From assembly GCA_903914175.1 (NCBI GenBank), contig CAIWNX010000151.1, positions 1-41,824 on the forward strand: a stretch of DNA of 41,824 nt. Reading direction: 5' to 3'. Both the position numbers and the translations under genes were made by a program. Positions within the stretch are counted from its first letter, which is position 1. Every line of letters begins with the position of its first letter. This DNA is from an uncultured beta proteobacterium (GTDB lineage: Bacteria; Pseudomonadota; Gammaproteobacteria; Burkholderiales; Burkholderiaceae_C). The notes beneath the pieces are model-generated. The model did no database searches. It saw only the letters and a list, made by a program, of their open reading frames with translations, and was not told where the DNA came from. Positions 25,670 to 34,371 of this stretch are shown here, piece by piece.

Positions 25670-26895
25670 GCGGCTGCGCCGACGAAAGCAGAAAATGTAG
25701 CGCTGAGCTGGGCCACGTTGCGCCCGAGGTCAAAGTCGGCCAGCACCTTGGTGTGCGCGGCCTGTGCCAACGAGTGGCGCAATGCGGGTTCCTGAATCAA
25801 GCGCCGCAGTTGCGTCGTCAGACTGTCAACATCGCCGGGTGTGGCGAGCAAGCCGGTGCGCCCGTGTTCGATCAATTCGGGGATGCCGTTGACCGGCGTC
25901 GAAATACAGGGCACGCCGCAGGACATGGCCTCCATCAGCACCACCGGAATGCCTTCGGCCAGACTCGGCAACACAAAGATGTCGGCGTGGGCAAAATGCG
26001 CACGCACAGCCGCCTGGTTCAGGGAACCGGTGATGTGGATGCGCTCGCCCAGCGCCAGCTCGGCAATGGCGCGCTCAATGCGGCCACGATCCGGGCCGTC
26101 GCCGACCAGCGTCAGATTGAATTCAAGTCCTTCATCGCGCAACTGTGCGCACGCTTGCACCAGCAGCACCTGCGCCTTGGCCGACGAGAGTCGGCCCACA
26201 CACAGCAGTTCAACCGTGGCCTTGGCCGTCGCGCGTTCGGCGTAGCTGAACTGCGCCGGATCCACACCGAGGCGACAGACCTGCAGCTTGGCCCAATGAT
26301 CGGGCTGGCTGATGCGCATCAACTGGCCTTTGGCAAACTGGCTGATGCAGACCACGTCGTTGGCCTGCGCCATCTTGAGTGCCAGATGTTGACCCGGCAC
26401 ATCGTCAAACTCGTCGGGACCGTGGATGGTGTAGGACAGATGACAGCCGATCAAACGCTTGACCAGAACACCAACGGTGGCGCTGGCGTTACCGAAATGA
26501 ACGTGCAAAACCTGCAGCCTGCGCTGGCGCATCCAGCGCGCCACCAGGGCCGCTTCGGCGACATAGGCCAGACCGTAAAACCAGCTCCCACCCTTGCCCA
26601 GACGCAAGCCCAGGCGCAGTGTGTGATACAGCGTTGCGGGCGACTGCAAGCACCAGTACAACAGCGCCGCGAGCGCGCCACGCCAGCCTTGCGCCTTGAC
26701 AAAAAAGGTGTTCTCGGCTTCGCGCTTTTCATACGCTTCCATCGCTTGGGGTGCGCGGTCCGGCGGGTTGATTGATGCGGTGGAGATGCTGTGACCCAGC
26801 GCGCGCAGGCCCTGAATCTCGCGCAGGATAAAGGTGTGCGAAACCGCCGGGTAGCGGCTGACCAGGTAGGCCATGGGCGCGCAGGAAGATGTCAT
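25666..26895 (-). CDS. Glycosyltransferase family 4 (GT-B)
   Basis: 409 residues. It starts MTSSCAPMAYLVSRYPAVSHTFILREI, the pattern of colanic-acid/EPS family-4 transferases (WcaL-like). The C-terminal half has VELLCVGRLSSAKAQVLL and the EX7E donor motif LPSLAEGIPVVLMEAMSCGVPCI. Both ends overlap neighbours by ATGA (the acetyltransferase upstream and the flippase downstream), so translation is coupled. A second ATG seven codons in is a possible alternative start. Donor unknown. Confidence 0.92.
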   Translation of the reverse strand: MTSSCAPMAYLVSRYPAVSHTFILREIQGLRALGHSISTASINPPDRAPQAMEAYEKREAENTFFVKAQGWRGALAALLYWCLQSPATLYHTLRLGLRLGKGGSWFYGLAYVAEAALVARWMRQRRLQVLHVHFGNASATVGVLVKRLIGCHLSYTIHGPDEFDDVPGQHLALKMAQANDVVCISQFAKGQLMRISQPDHWAKLQVCRLGVDPAQFSYAERATAKATVELLCVGRLSSAKAQVLLVQACAQLRDEGLEFNLTLVGDGPDRGRIERAIAELALGERIHITGSLNQAAVRAHFAHADIFVLPSLAEGIPVVLMEAMSCGVPCISTPVNGIPELIEHGRTGLLATPGDVDSLTTQLRRLIQEPALRHSLAQAAHTKVLADFDLGRNVAQLSATFSAFVGAAA

Positions 26896-27524
26896 GAGGT
26901 TTCAACTTTCAAGCCGTCAACGGCCGCAGACGGGCACAGGATTCGGGCCGGAACGCCACCGACAATCTGCTGCACACCGATGGGTTTTGTCAGGACTGCG
27001 TTGGCGCCGACCACGCTGTTGGCGCCAATGCTGGCGCCCATCAGCACGCAGGCGCCGCGGCCAATCCAGACATTGGCGCCGATCTCGATCGGTGCGCTGA
27101 CATGGCCGCTGTCGCGGATCGAGGGTGCACCCTGTTTGTGATTGGCGTCGCGGATGCTGGCGTATTCACCGACCATGCAACCCTGACCCAAGTGCACGCG
27201 ATCAAAGGCGACGATGTGAACGCCACGCGAGAGCACCACGCCGTCGCCGATTGTGATGGCGCCGGCGCCTTGCGTTTCAAGGTAGACACCGGGATAGATC
27301 AGCGCACCGCGCCCGAATTGAATGTTGCGCGTGCCGTGCAGTTCAACATTGCCCATGATGACGTTGGAAGAATCGATGGGGTGTCCGGTGGCTTCCTGCA
27401 AACGTGCCAGGCTCCACAGCCGGCTCAAGCGCTCAAGGATCACACGTTGAAACCAGGCCAGGGGCGACAGTGCGGCCGCCATCATGGCTTTAGCCCCTGC
27501 AGTGCTGCGAGTGGACGGCCTCAT
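26892..27524 (-). CDS. Left-handed beta-helix (hexapeptide) acyltransferase, WcaF/WbbJ-like
   Basis: 210 residues. From about residue 50 it is built of hexapeptide repeats (GRGALIYPGVYLETQG, GDGVVLSRGVHIV, IEIGANVWIGRGACVLMGAS, IGANSVVGANAVLTKPI), ending GGVPARIL, the usual end of maltose/colanic-acid O-acetyltransferases. The active His is probably in RDANHKQG. It is a soluble acetyl-CoA-dependent sugar O-acetyltransferase. ATG 27524 overlaps the GT2 stop (ATGA); a longer frame upstream runs through the GT2 gene and is not used. It is the third acyl-transfer enzyme of the locus. Confidence 0.9.
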   Translation of the reverse strand: MRPSTRSTAGAKAMMAAALSPLAWFQRVILERLSRLWSLARLQEATGHPIDSSNVIMGNVELHGTRNIQFGRGALIYPGVYLETQGAGAITIGDGVVLSRGVHIVAFDRVHLGQGCMVGEYASIRDANHKQGAPSIRDSGHVSAPIEIGANVWIGRGACVLMGASIGANSVVGANAVLTKPIGVQQIVGGVPARILCPSAAVDGLKVETS

Positions 27525-28534
27525 TTTTTGTAGTCCACCAAGGCGATTTCGGCGTGCTGGCGCGCAGCCTGGCGCCACTTGAGTTGCCCGAACAGCGCCG
27601 GAATTTTCTGCAAGTGCACGTGCACGGCGTACTGCGCGCACAGCATCCATTGCCCCGGTGCCTTCCAGGCGCAACGCAAGGCGGTGCGCGCCAGGTAGAC
27701 AAAGGCCAGCGCCAGCATTGCCAACGCCAGCGCGGGCGCGGTCCAGAGGGCAAGCGAGAGCAACAGCGGCGCCGCCATGAACAGCAGGCCGTGGCGAAAG
27801 TCGCGTCGCGCTTCATGCTGCCACAGCCCATCGCCGCGCACACGCATACGCTGCGCCACCTCGGCGTAGGCGATACCGGAGCGGTAGGCGCGCAGCCAAT
27901 AAGCGCGCAGAGACGTAACGGCCAGGTCGTGACGCGTCATCGGTGCATCGATGTGCTCGATCTCCCAACCCGCAGCGCGCAGACGGGCACACAGTTCGGG
28001 CTCCTCACCGGCCTTCAGGCTCGGATCGAAACCATCGACCTGGGTCAGTGCGGCACGGCGCACCAGCACATCGCCGCCGAAGTAAAGCGTGCGCCCGGTG
28101 GGATAGACCCAGTCCAGGTCGAGCAGTTTGGTGTAGATCGACTGTTGCGGACGCAACTCGCGCCGATGACCCCAGACGGCACACAGTTTGGGATCAACCA
28201 GCGTGGACAGTGCACGGCGCACAAACTCGGGATGCAGTTCGGTGTCGCCGTCGAGAAACAGCACATACGCGCCACGCGCCGCTTGCCAGCCCAGGTTGCG
28301 CGCTTTGGCCGCGCAGGGGCTGGCGTCGTCGAGCACGATGACCTGCGCGCCCAGCGCCTGCGCACTGGCAACACTGGTGTCGCTGGAGCGCGAATCAACG
28401 TAGATCAGTTCATGCTGCGTCTGCCCCCAGTGCGATTGCTGCACCGACTGCAGGCAGCGTTGCAGACGCGCGCCTTCGTTGCGGCCAATCACGACCACCG
28501 AGACGTCGATCCGGGTGAGATTGTGCGTCTGCAT
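27521..28534 (-). CDS. Glycosyltransferase family 2
   Basis: 337 residues: GT-A core with VSVVVIGRNEGARLQRCLQS, IYVDSRSSDTSV, AKARNLGWQAARGAYVLFLDGDTELHPEF (DxD) and LKAGEEPELCARLRAAGWEI (ED acceptor motif). A C-terminal hydrophobic segment pair near residues 250-285 (LLFMAAPLLLSLALWTAPALALAMLALAFVYL) suggests membrane attachment. It starts directly after the stop of the wza-like gene with no gap and overlaps the acetyltransferase gene by ATGA. Possible role: an early membrane-proximal transfer step. No phosphoglycosyl transferase was found in the window. Confidence 0.92.
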   Translation of the reverse strand: MQTHNLTRIDVSVVVIGRNEGARLQRCLQSVQQSHWGQTQHELIYVDSRSSDTSVASAQALGAQVIVLDDASPCAAKARNLGWQAARGAYVLFLDGDTELHPEFVRRALSTLVDPKLCAVWGHRRELRPQQSIYTKLLDLDWVYPTGRTLYFGGDVLVRRAALTQVDGFDPSLKAGEEPELCARLRAAGWEIEHIDAPMTRHDLAVTSLRAYWLRAYRSGIAYAEVAQRMRVRGDGLWQHEARRDFRHGLLFMAAPLLLSLALWTAPALALAMLALAFVYLARTALRCAWKAPGQWMLCAQYAVHVHLQKIPALFGQLKWRQAARQHAEIALVDYKK

Positions 28535-29569
28535 CTACTTGAGCAAGGTGTTGATGGTCGTGCCGAAAGTCAGGACCGAAATAAAGGGCGAGAGCTGACG
28601 CACGAGATAGCCAAAATCTGCCACACCGCTTTTTGGAACGAAAACCACATCGCCGTCTTCGAGAGAGTAGTTGACCTTGCGCGTGACATCGACCAGGTCC
28701 TTGAAGGCAATGACTTCAACCTGTTGCGCGCCGGCGCGGTAAATGCCGATCTGCTCGGGCGCCGCGTCTTCACTGGGGCCGCCAGCTTGTGCCAGCACAT
28801 CGAGCAGCGTCATGCGCGGCGTCAGGCGGTAGGAGCCGGGCTTGGGCACGGCGCCCAGCACATAGACCGATGTATCGGAGGAATCAGGGATGAAGACGAT
28901 GTCGCCCTTTTTCATGCGCATGTTGTAGGCCGGGTCGCCGTTGAGCAGGGCTTTGAGGTCAACCCAGATCAGCTTGTCGCGCCCGCGCATGATGGCGCAG
29001 CGCGTCAGCGAGGCCTGCTTGTCCAGCAGCGGCATGGCGCCAGCGCTGGCCAGCACTTCAGCCAGGGTTGGCGGATGCGCGAACTTCTGCATGCCGGCGC
29101 GCTCGACGCGGCCCAGCACCGTGACCTGGTTCGATGTGTATTGATCGATCGCCAGGTTGGTAAAAGGCTGCGAGAAGTATTGATGCAGGCCTTTGTCGAT
29201 CACTGCCAGCGCGGCTTCGCGTGTGAGGTCGTTGACGAAAACATCGCCCAGCAGGGGAACGGTGATATTGCCATCGGGTCCGACCACATGCGTGCCGCTG
29301 ACCTCGGTGCGACCAAACACGCTGAGCTTGAGCACATCGCCGCTGCCGATGCGGTAAACCGGATTCACCGATTCTTCGAGCAGGGCCAGGTCTTCCTTGG
29401 ACAGCAGCGTGGCGGTAGCGGGTTTTTCGATGGGTTTGAAATTGGGGTTCGGGTTTGCCACGTCACTACCAGCGCGCAAGCCACCCGATCCGGCGCAGCC
29501 CGCCAACAATGCCGCGATGCACAGCAAAAGCAGACCGGCCAGGGAACGGGAAATGGATTCGGTTTTCAT
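28535..29569 (-). CDS. Wza/GumB-type polysaccharide export outer-membrane lipoprotein
   Basis: 344 residues. It has a lipoprotein signal with lipobox LLAGC, then the Poly_export domain (YRIGSGDVLKLSVFGRTEV, TVPLLGDVFVNDLTREAA) and SLBB domains (QVTVLGRVERAGMQ, VYVLGAVPKPGSYRLTPRMTLLDVLAQAGG). The C-terminal hydrophobic stretch PFISVLTFGTTINTLLK may be the outer-membrane helix. It forms the export channel with the GumC-like protein. ATG 29569 (MKTESIS) is chosen so that the signal peptide starts correctly; the frame extends 20 codons further. It leads a seven-gene operon and has a candidate regulator site 24-50 bases upstream. Confidence 0.93.
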   Translation of the reverse strand: MKTESISRSLAGLLLLCIAALLAGCAGSGGLRAGSDVANPNPNFKPIEKPATATLLSKEDLALLEESVNPVYRIGSGDVLKLSVFGRTEVSGTHVVGPDGNITVPLLGDVFVNDLTREAALAVIDKGLHQYFSQPFTNLAIDQYTSNQVTVLGRVERAGMQKFAHPPTLAEVLASAGAMPLLDKQASLTRCAIMRGRDKLIWVDLKALLNGDPAYNMRMKKGDIVFIPDSSDTSVYVLGAVPKPGSYRLTPRMTLLDVLAQAGGPSEDAAPEQIGIYRAGAQQVEVIAFKDLVDVTRKVNYSLEDGDVVFVPKSGVADFGYLVRQLSPFISVLTFGTTINTLLK

Positions 29570-29592
29570 GAGGCCTGATGCTAGTGGCCACA

Positions 29593-29619
29593 GGAAAAAC
29601 AGCGTGACAGAAGTGTGAA
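29593..29619 (-). promoter_or_regulatory. Candidate regulator site B before the wza-like operon
   Basis: On the minus strand TTCACAC-N4-GTCACGC gives TCAC words exactly 11 bp apart, followed by TTTTTCC. CTAGCAT follows at 29578-29584 on the plus coordinates. The AGTTCACACTT word is identical to site A before the FkbH-ACP-TE gene. Confidence 0.45.
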
Positions 29620-29652
29620 CTTGTCGCACCGGTTTGCGACCCGCACGCGATT

Positions 29653-30543
29653 TCAGGTGCGGGCGTTTCCCAGGCTGCGTTGCAATTTCTGACGGATGCG
29701 AAAGAACACCCGTGCCAGCTTGGGCGGCAGCCAGTCCTTGATGTGCTGATCAGCCCGGAACTGTTTCGCAGCGTGCTGGGTTTGCGCACCATCGTGTGGC
29801 CGTGCGTAGTACATGGTGTCGCGATTGGGGACTTCGGAATAGATCTGGCGCGACCCGGTGTAGTAGTACATGGCCATTGAGCGGCGCTTGACGCCGTCGG
29901 GCGTTTGCAGCGGGTCGGGGTGACCGTGAAAACTTTGCGCGTCGGTATTGAAGACCACGCAGCGATTGAGAATCGGATAGATCGAGGCCTCGCGCTTGGT
30001 CATCGATTGGTCCCAGAGTTCCAGTTGGCCGCCCCAGCGTTCATCCCAATCCGGATTGAGATAGACCAACAGGTTGAGCCGACGCTGCAGATGCAGCTTG
30101 TTGTTGAGACGGAAATCGGCATGGATGCCGAGCAAGCCGCCCTGCGAAATTTCATGGTAACCGGCACCTTCAAAGTAGGGGTCCGGAATCAGGCCGTCGA
30201 TGCCCGTCAAGCCTTCCAGGAATTGCAATACGGCTTGCGAGTTCATGAAATGAAACAGCGCCAGTGCCTGGGCATTGCAGTCGTAGGGAAGAATTTGCCG
30301 CTTATGGTGACCGCCGTAGTTCATGTCAAACACACGGTCTGATTTGAGCGCCTCGCGCGGGAAGCTTGCGCACGCCAGTTGCAGCACTTCTTCTGGGAAA
30401 AAGCCATCGAAAACAATATGCGGGAAGGGCGTGGCCTGGACATAGTCCTCGTGCAGCAAAGACCCCAGCGCGCGGGACTCCTGGGCGTCAAGACGAAGGC
30501 CGTCGTTGAGTTCAACCGGTAGCGTGACATGGTGGCGATTCAT
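29653..30543 (-). CDS. 2-oxoglutarate/Fe(II)-dependent oxygenase (prolyl-4-hydroxylase-like)
   Basis: 296 residues. The double-stranded beta-helix has the metal triad: HAD in LLGIHADFRLNNK, and the distal His in AQSFHGHPDPL. The 2-oxoglutarate-binding Arg is in VKRRSMAMYYYT. HIVFDGFFPEEVLQ near the start is typical of the P4H-like group. Such enzymes hydroxylate proteins, and in envelope loci can act on sugars or attached groups. It follows the methyltransferase-like gene by 20 bases on the same strand, so the two are probably co-transcribed. Substrate unknown; a polysaccharide decoration is inferred only from position. Confidence 0.85.
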   Translation of the reverse strand: MNRHHVTLPVELNDGLRLDAQESRALGSLLHEDYVQATPFPHIVFDGFFPEEVLQLACASFPREALKSDRVFDMNYGGHHKRQILPYDCNAQALALFHFMNSQAVLQFLEGLTGIDGLIPDPYFEGAGYHEISQGGLLGIHADFRLNNKLHLQRRLNLLVYLNPDWDERWGGQLELWDQSMTKREASIYPILNRCVVFNTDAQSFHGHPDPLQTPDGVKRRSMAMYYYTGSRQIYSEVPNRDTMYYARPHDGAQTQHAAKQFRADQHIKDWLPPKLARVFFRIRQKLQRSLGNART

Positions 30544-30563
30544 GGTGTGCCTCCGTTCAGGCT

Positions 30564-31391
30564 TCAGTGGCCAAGATTCAATTGCTGATTGCTTTCAGCG
30601 ATGAATTGACAGTAATCCGGATGGGAAAAGTGGTGGTGAACATAAATCTGCTGGTACCAGGGCTCCTGAATTGGGCGCGACTTCAGATAGACCGGCGGAC
30701 ACAATTTCTTGTCGGTGTGGTTCTGATTGAAGTCGTTGATGGCGCCGCGCTGTCCGGTGTACTCGTTATAGAGCTCCAGATTGCTGCCGACCGTGTCGTC
30801 AAAATAGCAGAACACACGCGGTAGAAAATTATTGCCCGGTGCATCAAACATCTGGAGCGCAGCGGCGGTTGATGAGTAGTAGTCAAAGTCGTGCGAGACC
30901 GCGGCGACCGGTGCCGGTTGGTATTTCTTGAAGAAGTCGCCAGCCGTGTCCCGGATATCGCCGAGCACCAGTTTGGCCCGCTTGAGTTTGGCGCGCAGGG
31001 CGTCTTCATCCATTGGGAAGAATCCCTCTTTCCATTGGTAGGGCAGGTCACGGTAGTCCTCTGGTTTGGGCAGCCCCTTGCCGGTATCAAAACCGTAGAT
31101 GTCGAATTCGATGTCGCCGAGCTTTTGCTCTATTTCCTGCGCCAGACGCTCCATGGCGATCAAGCCATTGCCACCGGCAACGCCAAATTCCAGAACGCTG
31201 ATGCGCTTCAGACCCAGGCGCCGCGCCAGTAGCGCACTCTCGTACATGATGTAGGCATAGTTAGGCCGGCCAAAGCTGTTATTGAAGTACTTGAAATCGA
31301 AGTTTCCCCAATCAACACGACGGGCGACGTCAAGCGCCAGACGGCGCAGCGGATACGGGTCGAGGACATAGCTCTTGAGCGTTGCAATCAT
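30564..31391 (-). CDS. Class I SAM-dependent methyltransferase-like protein
   Basis: About 275 residues. SVLEFGVAGGNGLIAMERLA looks like the glycine-rich SAM-binding motif I, and IEFDIYGFDTGKGLP fits the acidic end of strand 2. PAPVAAVSHDFDYYSSTAAALQMF and VFCYFDDTVG fill the positions of later core strands. ATG 31391 is preferred over 31397 because GGAGAG then lies 8 bases upstream. It may O-methylate a sugar of the repeat unit. The gene heads a two-gene unit with the oxygenase, and a candidate regulator site lies about 100 bases upstream. The fold is likely, the methyl acceptor unknown. Confidence 0.72.
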   Translation of the reverse strand: MIATLKSYVLDPYPLRRLALDVARRVDWGNFDFKYFNNSFGRPNYAYIMYESALLARRLGLKRISVLEFGVAGGNGLIAMERLAQEIEQKLGDIEFDIYGFDTGKGLPKPEDYRDLPYQWKEGFFPMDEDALRAKLKRAKLVLGDIRDTAGDFFKKYQPAPVAAVSHDFDYYSSTAAALQMFDAPGNNFLPRVFCYFDDTVGSNLELYNEYTGQRGAINDFNQNHTDKKLCPPVYLKSRPIQEPWYQQIYVHHHFSHPDYCQFIAESNQQLNLGH

Positions 31392-31488
31392 GGACATCTC
31401 TCCAACAAATGGTGGCACCGCGAGCAGCGGGCCGGTGGGTGATCAACTGCTGTTCTCAGTGATCGCTAAACATGATTTTGTCAAGATC

Positions 31489-31516
31489 GGAAAATTGTTT
31501 GTGTCCGGAGTGTGAA
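31489..31516 (-). promoter_or_regulatory. Candidate regulator site C before the methyltransferase-oxygenase unit
   Basis: Minus strand: TTCACAC-N4-GACACAA, with CACA words exactly 11 bp apart, then TTTTCC (31489-31494 on plus). A perfect -35 hexamer TTGACA follows at 31479-31484, but no good -10 was found at normal spacing. The 200-bp gap around it contains no gene. Confidence 0.45.
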
Positions 31517-31590
31517 ATGCGTTGGCCTGCGATCGGGGGCAAGCGCCTGACGCAGCGCAGCGGGCAAACTGCTGCCACCCGTGGCGGGCC

Positions 31591-32694
31591 TCAGGCGCGG
31601 GCGTCGCCCCAACGCAACTGCGATGTGTCGTCACCCCGGTACAACGTCTCGCCATGACGGTCGACACAATAGTCGGGGGAAACAATCATTTCACTGAAGC
31701 GCATGTCGGCGGCAATGCGTGTGTATTCAAACAGGATGCTGCGCACCAGCTTGGCGCCGGTGCGGATGTGGCTACCGTGGCCAATCCAGGCTGGCCCGGT
31801 GATGACCGCGCCGGGTTCAATGCGCACGCCCGAGCCGATGTAGACCGGTCCTTCAATTTGCACCTGGTGCCAAGGGATCGAGGTGTTCAGGCCAACCCAG
31901 ATGCCGGGCTTGACTTCGCGGCCGGGCATTTTCATCTCGGCCACTTCGCCGCGCAGCACGCGCTGCAGCACCGACCAGTAATCGCTGACGCGCCCGATGT
32001 CGATCCAGTTGAACTGGCAGTTCTGGGCGTAAAACGGCAAGCCGTTGGCGACAAGATCGGGAAAGAGTTGTGAGCCAATGTCATAGACCGTATGGGCCGG
32101 AACCAGGCCCAGCACGGCCGGCTCGAAGATGTAGATGCCAGTGCTGGCCAGCGTCGATTTGGCTTCAGCCGGCTTTGGCTTTTCCTGAAATGACTGGATC
32201 AGTCCGTCAGCGTTTGTCACCACGATGCCGTAGCTTTGCACATCGGCCAGCGGCACCCCCATGGCCACCACGCTGGCAATCGCATGCTTGGCCTTGTGTT
32301 CCGCAATGGCAGCCGTGATGTCCAGGTCGATCAGCGCGTCGCCGCACAGCACCAGCGTGGTCTCGTCAAAGAAACCACTGAAGTCCTGGATGCGCCGCAT
32401 GCCGCCAGCCGAGCCCATGGGGCGCGGCAGGATGTCGCCATGGTCGCGCACGCCTTCGTAGCTGTAACCAATCTGCACACCCCAGCGGCTGCCGTCGCCA
32501 AAATACTCCTCGATCTTGTGGTGATGCCAGGCGACATTGACCATGATCTCGGTGATGCCGTGGCGCGCCAGGTGTTCGATCAGGTATTCCATCACCGGCT
32601 TGCCCAGAATCGGCACCATCGGTTTGGGCAGGTCGCGCGTCAGAGGCCGCACCCGTGTGCCCTGCCCCGCCGCCAGAATCATGCCTTTAGCCAT
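31591..32694 (-). CDS. Sugar-1-phosphate nucleotidyltransferase with beta-helix tail (GDP-mannose pyrophosphorylase-like)
   Basis: 367 residues. The N-terminal nucleotidyltransferase domain has MILAAGQGTRVRPLTRDLPKPMVPI, with GxGTRxxPLT...PKP binding the nucleotide and sugar phosphate, and a metal Asp in LVLCGDALIDLD. From about residue 260 there are hexapeptide beta-helix repeats (VQIEGPVYIGSGVRIEPGAVITGPAWIGHGSHI). This two-domain layout is seen in Mpg1-type mannose-1-phosphate guanylyltransferases and relatives. It makes an activated sugar for the locus, but the base and sugar cannot be fixed from sequence. It lies 44 bases downstream of galE on the same strand. Confidence 0.88.
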   Translation of the reverse strand: MAKGMILAAGQGTRVRPLTRDLPKPMVPILGKPVMEYLIEHLARHGITEIMVNVAWHHHKIEEYFGDGSRWGVQIGYSYEGVRDHGDILPRPMGSAGGMRRIQDFSGFFDETTLVLCGDALIDLDITAAIAEHKAKHAIASVVAMGVPLADVQSYGIVVTNADGLIQSFQEKPKPAEAKSTLASTGIYIFEPAVLGLVPAHTVYDIGSQLFPDLVANGLPFYAQNCQFNWIDIGRVSDYWSVLQRVLRGEVAEMKMPGREVKPGIWVGLNTSIPWHQVQIEGPVYIGSGVRIEPGAVITGPAWIGHGSHIRTGAKLVRSILFEYTRIAADMRFSEMIVSPDYCVDRHGETLYRGDDTSQLRWGDARA

Positions 32695-32738
32695 TGCGTG
32701 CTCCGTTTGTGTTGTTCACTTTGATTGCTTCGTATCGA

Positions 32739-33764
32739 TCAATTTGCGGCCGCTTCGTAGCCATTCGGGTTGGCGCTTTGCCAGCGCCAGGTGTCGGAAC
32801 ACATGGCAGCCAGGCCGCGCTCGGCGCGCCAACCCAGTTGCTCAAACGCCAGCGTTGCGTCGGCATAGTTCGAGGCAATGTCGCCGCTGCGGCGTGGCGC
32901 CACTTTGTAGGGCACCGCTTTGCCGCTGGCGTGCTCGAAGGCGCGCACCATGTCAAGCACGCTGTAGCCGACGCCCGTTCCCAGATTCACCACCATGCAT
33001 TGCGCTTGCACCTGCAAGCGTTCCAGCGCCTTGAGGTGGCCCTGCGCCAAATCAACGACATGGATATAGTCGCGCACGCCGGTGCCGTCAGGGGTGTCGT
33101 AATCATCGCCCCAGACATTGAGGAATTCACGCCGCCCGACGGCCACCTGGGCCACAAAGGGCAGCAGGTTGTTGGGCGGTCCTTGCGGGTCTTCACCGAT
33201 CAGGCCGCTGGCGTGGGCTCCCACCGGATTGAAGTAGCGCAGGATGCCGATACGCCAACCGGGGTCGCTGCGGTACAGGTCCTGCAACATGCCTTCAATT
33301 ACCAGCTTGGTCTGGCCATAGGGGTTGGTGGCGTGCAAGGGGTGTTCTTCCGTCAGAGGCAAATGCTGCGGGTCGCCATAGACGGTGGCCGACGAGCTGA
33401 AGACCAGGGTCTTGACGCCGCACTCGGCCATGGCACTGAGCAGGCAGGCGGTCCCAACCACGTTGTTGTCGTAATAAGACAGTGGATCGTGCACCGAATC
33501 GCCCACCGCTTTCAGGCCGGCGAAATGAATCACGGCGGTGGCGCCGCTGGCACGCAGCGTCTGCTTCAGCGCTGCGCGGTCACGAATGTCACCCTGCACA
33601 AAGTGAAGCTTCTGGCCGGCAATGCGCTGCACGCGGGCCAAGGCTTCGGGCTGGCTGTTGCACAGGTTGTCGAACACAGTGAGTTCGTAGCCGGCGTTGA
33701 GCAGTTCGACGCAGGTGTGCGAGCCGATATAGCCGGCGCCACCGGTGACAAGAATCCTGTTCAT
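32739..33764 (-). CDS. galE: UDP-glucose 4-epimerase
   Basis: 341 residues, the standard length. NAD-binding [10 protein letters not shown] at the N-terminus, the extended-SDR catalytic Ser in [10 protein letters not shown], Tyr and Lys in [11 protein letters not shown], and GALE-specific [25 protein letters not shown]. It interconverts UDP-glucose and UDP-galactose (or the N-acetyl forms) in the cytosol, supplying galactose-type donors. It lies 50 bp downstream of rmlC and 44 bp upstream of the nucleotidyltransferase gene, probably in one nucleotide-sugar operon. Confidence 0.96.
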   Translation of the reverse strand: MNRILVTGGAGYIGSHTCVELLNAGYELTVFDNLCNSQPEALARVQRIAGQKLHFVQGDIRDRAALKQTLRASGATAVIHFAGLKAVGDSVHDPLSYYDNNVVGTACLLSAMAECGVKTLVFSSSATVYGDPQHLPLTEEHPLHATNPYGQTKLVIEGMLQDLYRSDPGWRIGILRYFNPVGAHASGLIGEDPQGPPNNLLPFVAQVAVGRREFLNVWGDDYDTPDGTGVRDYIHVVDLAQGHLKALERLQVQAQCMVVNLGTGVGYSVLDMVRAFEHASGKAVPYKVAPRRSGDIASNYADATLAFEQLGWRAERGLAAMCSDTWRWQSANPNGYEAAAN

Positions 33765-33814
33765 GTTTTCTTCACTTCCGTTTTTCGAAATCTGTTTTGT
33801 GCGATTGAGCGGTG

Positions 33815-34366
33815 TCAGACAAAAGTCTGCGCGTGCGCGAGCAACGCCGCCGCTGCGTCTTTAGGTGCCAACAAGGGCTCTCCCTGAATCGGCCACTGCA
33901 CGCCAACCTGGGGATCGCTCCACAGCAGACTGCGTTCAAACTCCGGGTACCAGTAGTCGGTGGTCTTGTACAGAAACTCGGCTGTGTCACTGATCACGAC
34001 AAAACCATGGGCAAAGCCGGGGGGAATCCATAACTGGCGCTGGTTTTCAGCCGACAAGAGCACGCCCTCCCATTGACCAAAAGTAGGTGCGCTGTGGCGA
34101 ATATCGACCGCAACGTCTAACACCTCTCCCTGCGTGACGCGCACCAGTTTGCCCTGGGGATGTTCTATCTGGTAGTGCAGACCACGCAGCACACCCTGGG
34201 CCGAGCGGCTGTGGTTGTCCTGCACGAACTGCACGTCAAGCCCGGTGGCGTGTGCAAAGTCGCGCTGGTTGAAACTCTCAAAGAAGAAGCCGCGGGCATC
34301 ACCATATACCTTGGGTTGCAGGATCAAGACCCCGGGCAGGGCGGTGGCTGTGACGGTGTAGGACAT
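33815..34366 (-). CDS. rmlC: dTDP-4-dehydrorhamnose 3,5-epimerase
   Basis: 183 residues, the usual RmlC size. Cupin-fold motifs: [32 protein letters not shown] (catalytic His), [10 protein letters not shown] (Asp partner), and [13 protein letters not shown]. It catalyses the third step of dTDP-L-rhamnose synthesis. It lies 5 bases after the rmlA stop. The rmlB and rmlD genes needed to complete the pathway are not in this window, so they must be elsewhere if dTDP-rhamnose is made. Confidence 0.96.
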   Translation of the reverse strand: MSYTVTATALPGVLILQPKVYGDARGFFFESFNQRDFAHATGLDVQFVQDNHSRSAQGVLRGLHYQIEHPQGKLVRVTQGEVLDVAVDIRHSAPTFGQWEGVLLSAENQRQLWIPPGFAHGFVVISDTAEFLYKTTDYWYPEFERSLLWSDPQVGVQWPIQGEPLLAPKDAAAALLAHAQTFV

Positions 34367-34371
34367 GGTGC

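Noticed and set aside
25525-26775. A 416-codon plus-strand open frame across the flippase and glycosyltransferase genes
   Set aside because: Antisense to genes with clear motifs; composition typical of a shadow frame.
27554-29578. A 674-codon open frame on the plus strand
   Set aside because: It is antisense to the wza-like and GT2 genes, which have full family motifs. Its protein is rich in His, Gln and Arg with no domain, as expected for a shadow frame in GC-rich DNA.
31549-31598. Inverted repeat GCGCCTGA...TCAGGCGC at the end of the nucleotidyltransferase gene as a terminator
   Set aside because: The arms are 8 bp with a loop of about 33 bases and no U-run; too weak to call.
32699-32716. 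CACA-N7-CACG at 11-bp spacing before the nucleotidyltransferase gene
   Set aside because: It overlaps the ribosome-binding site and lacks TTTTCC, so chance is the better explanation.
32694-33887. A 397-codon plus-strand open frame across galE
   Set aside because: Antisense to a certain galE gene.
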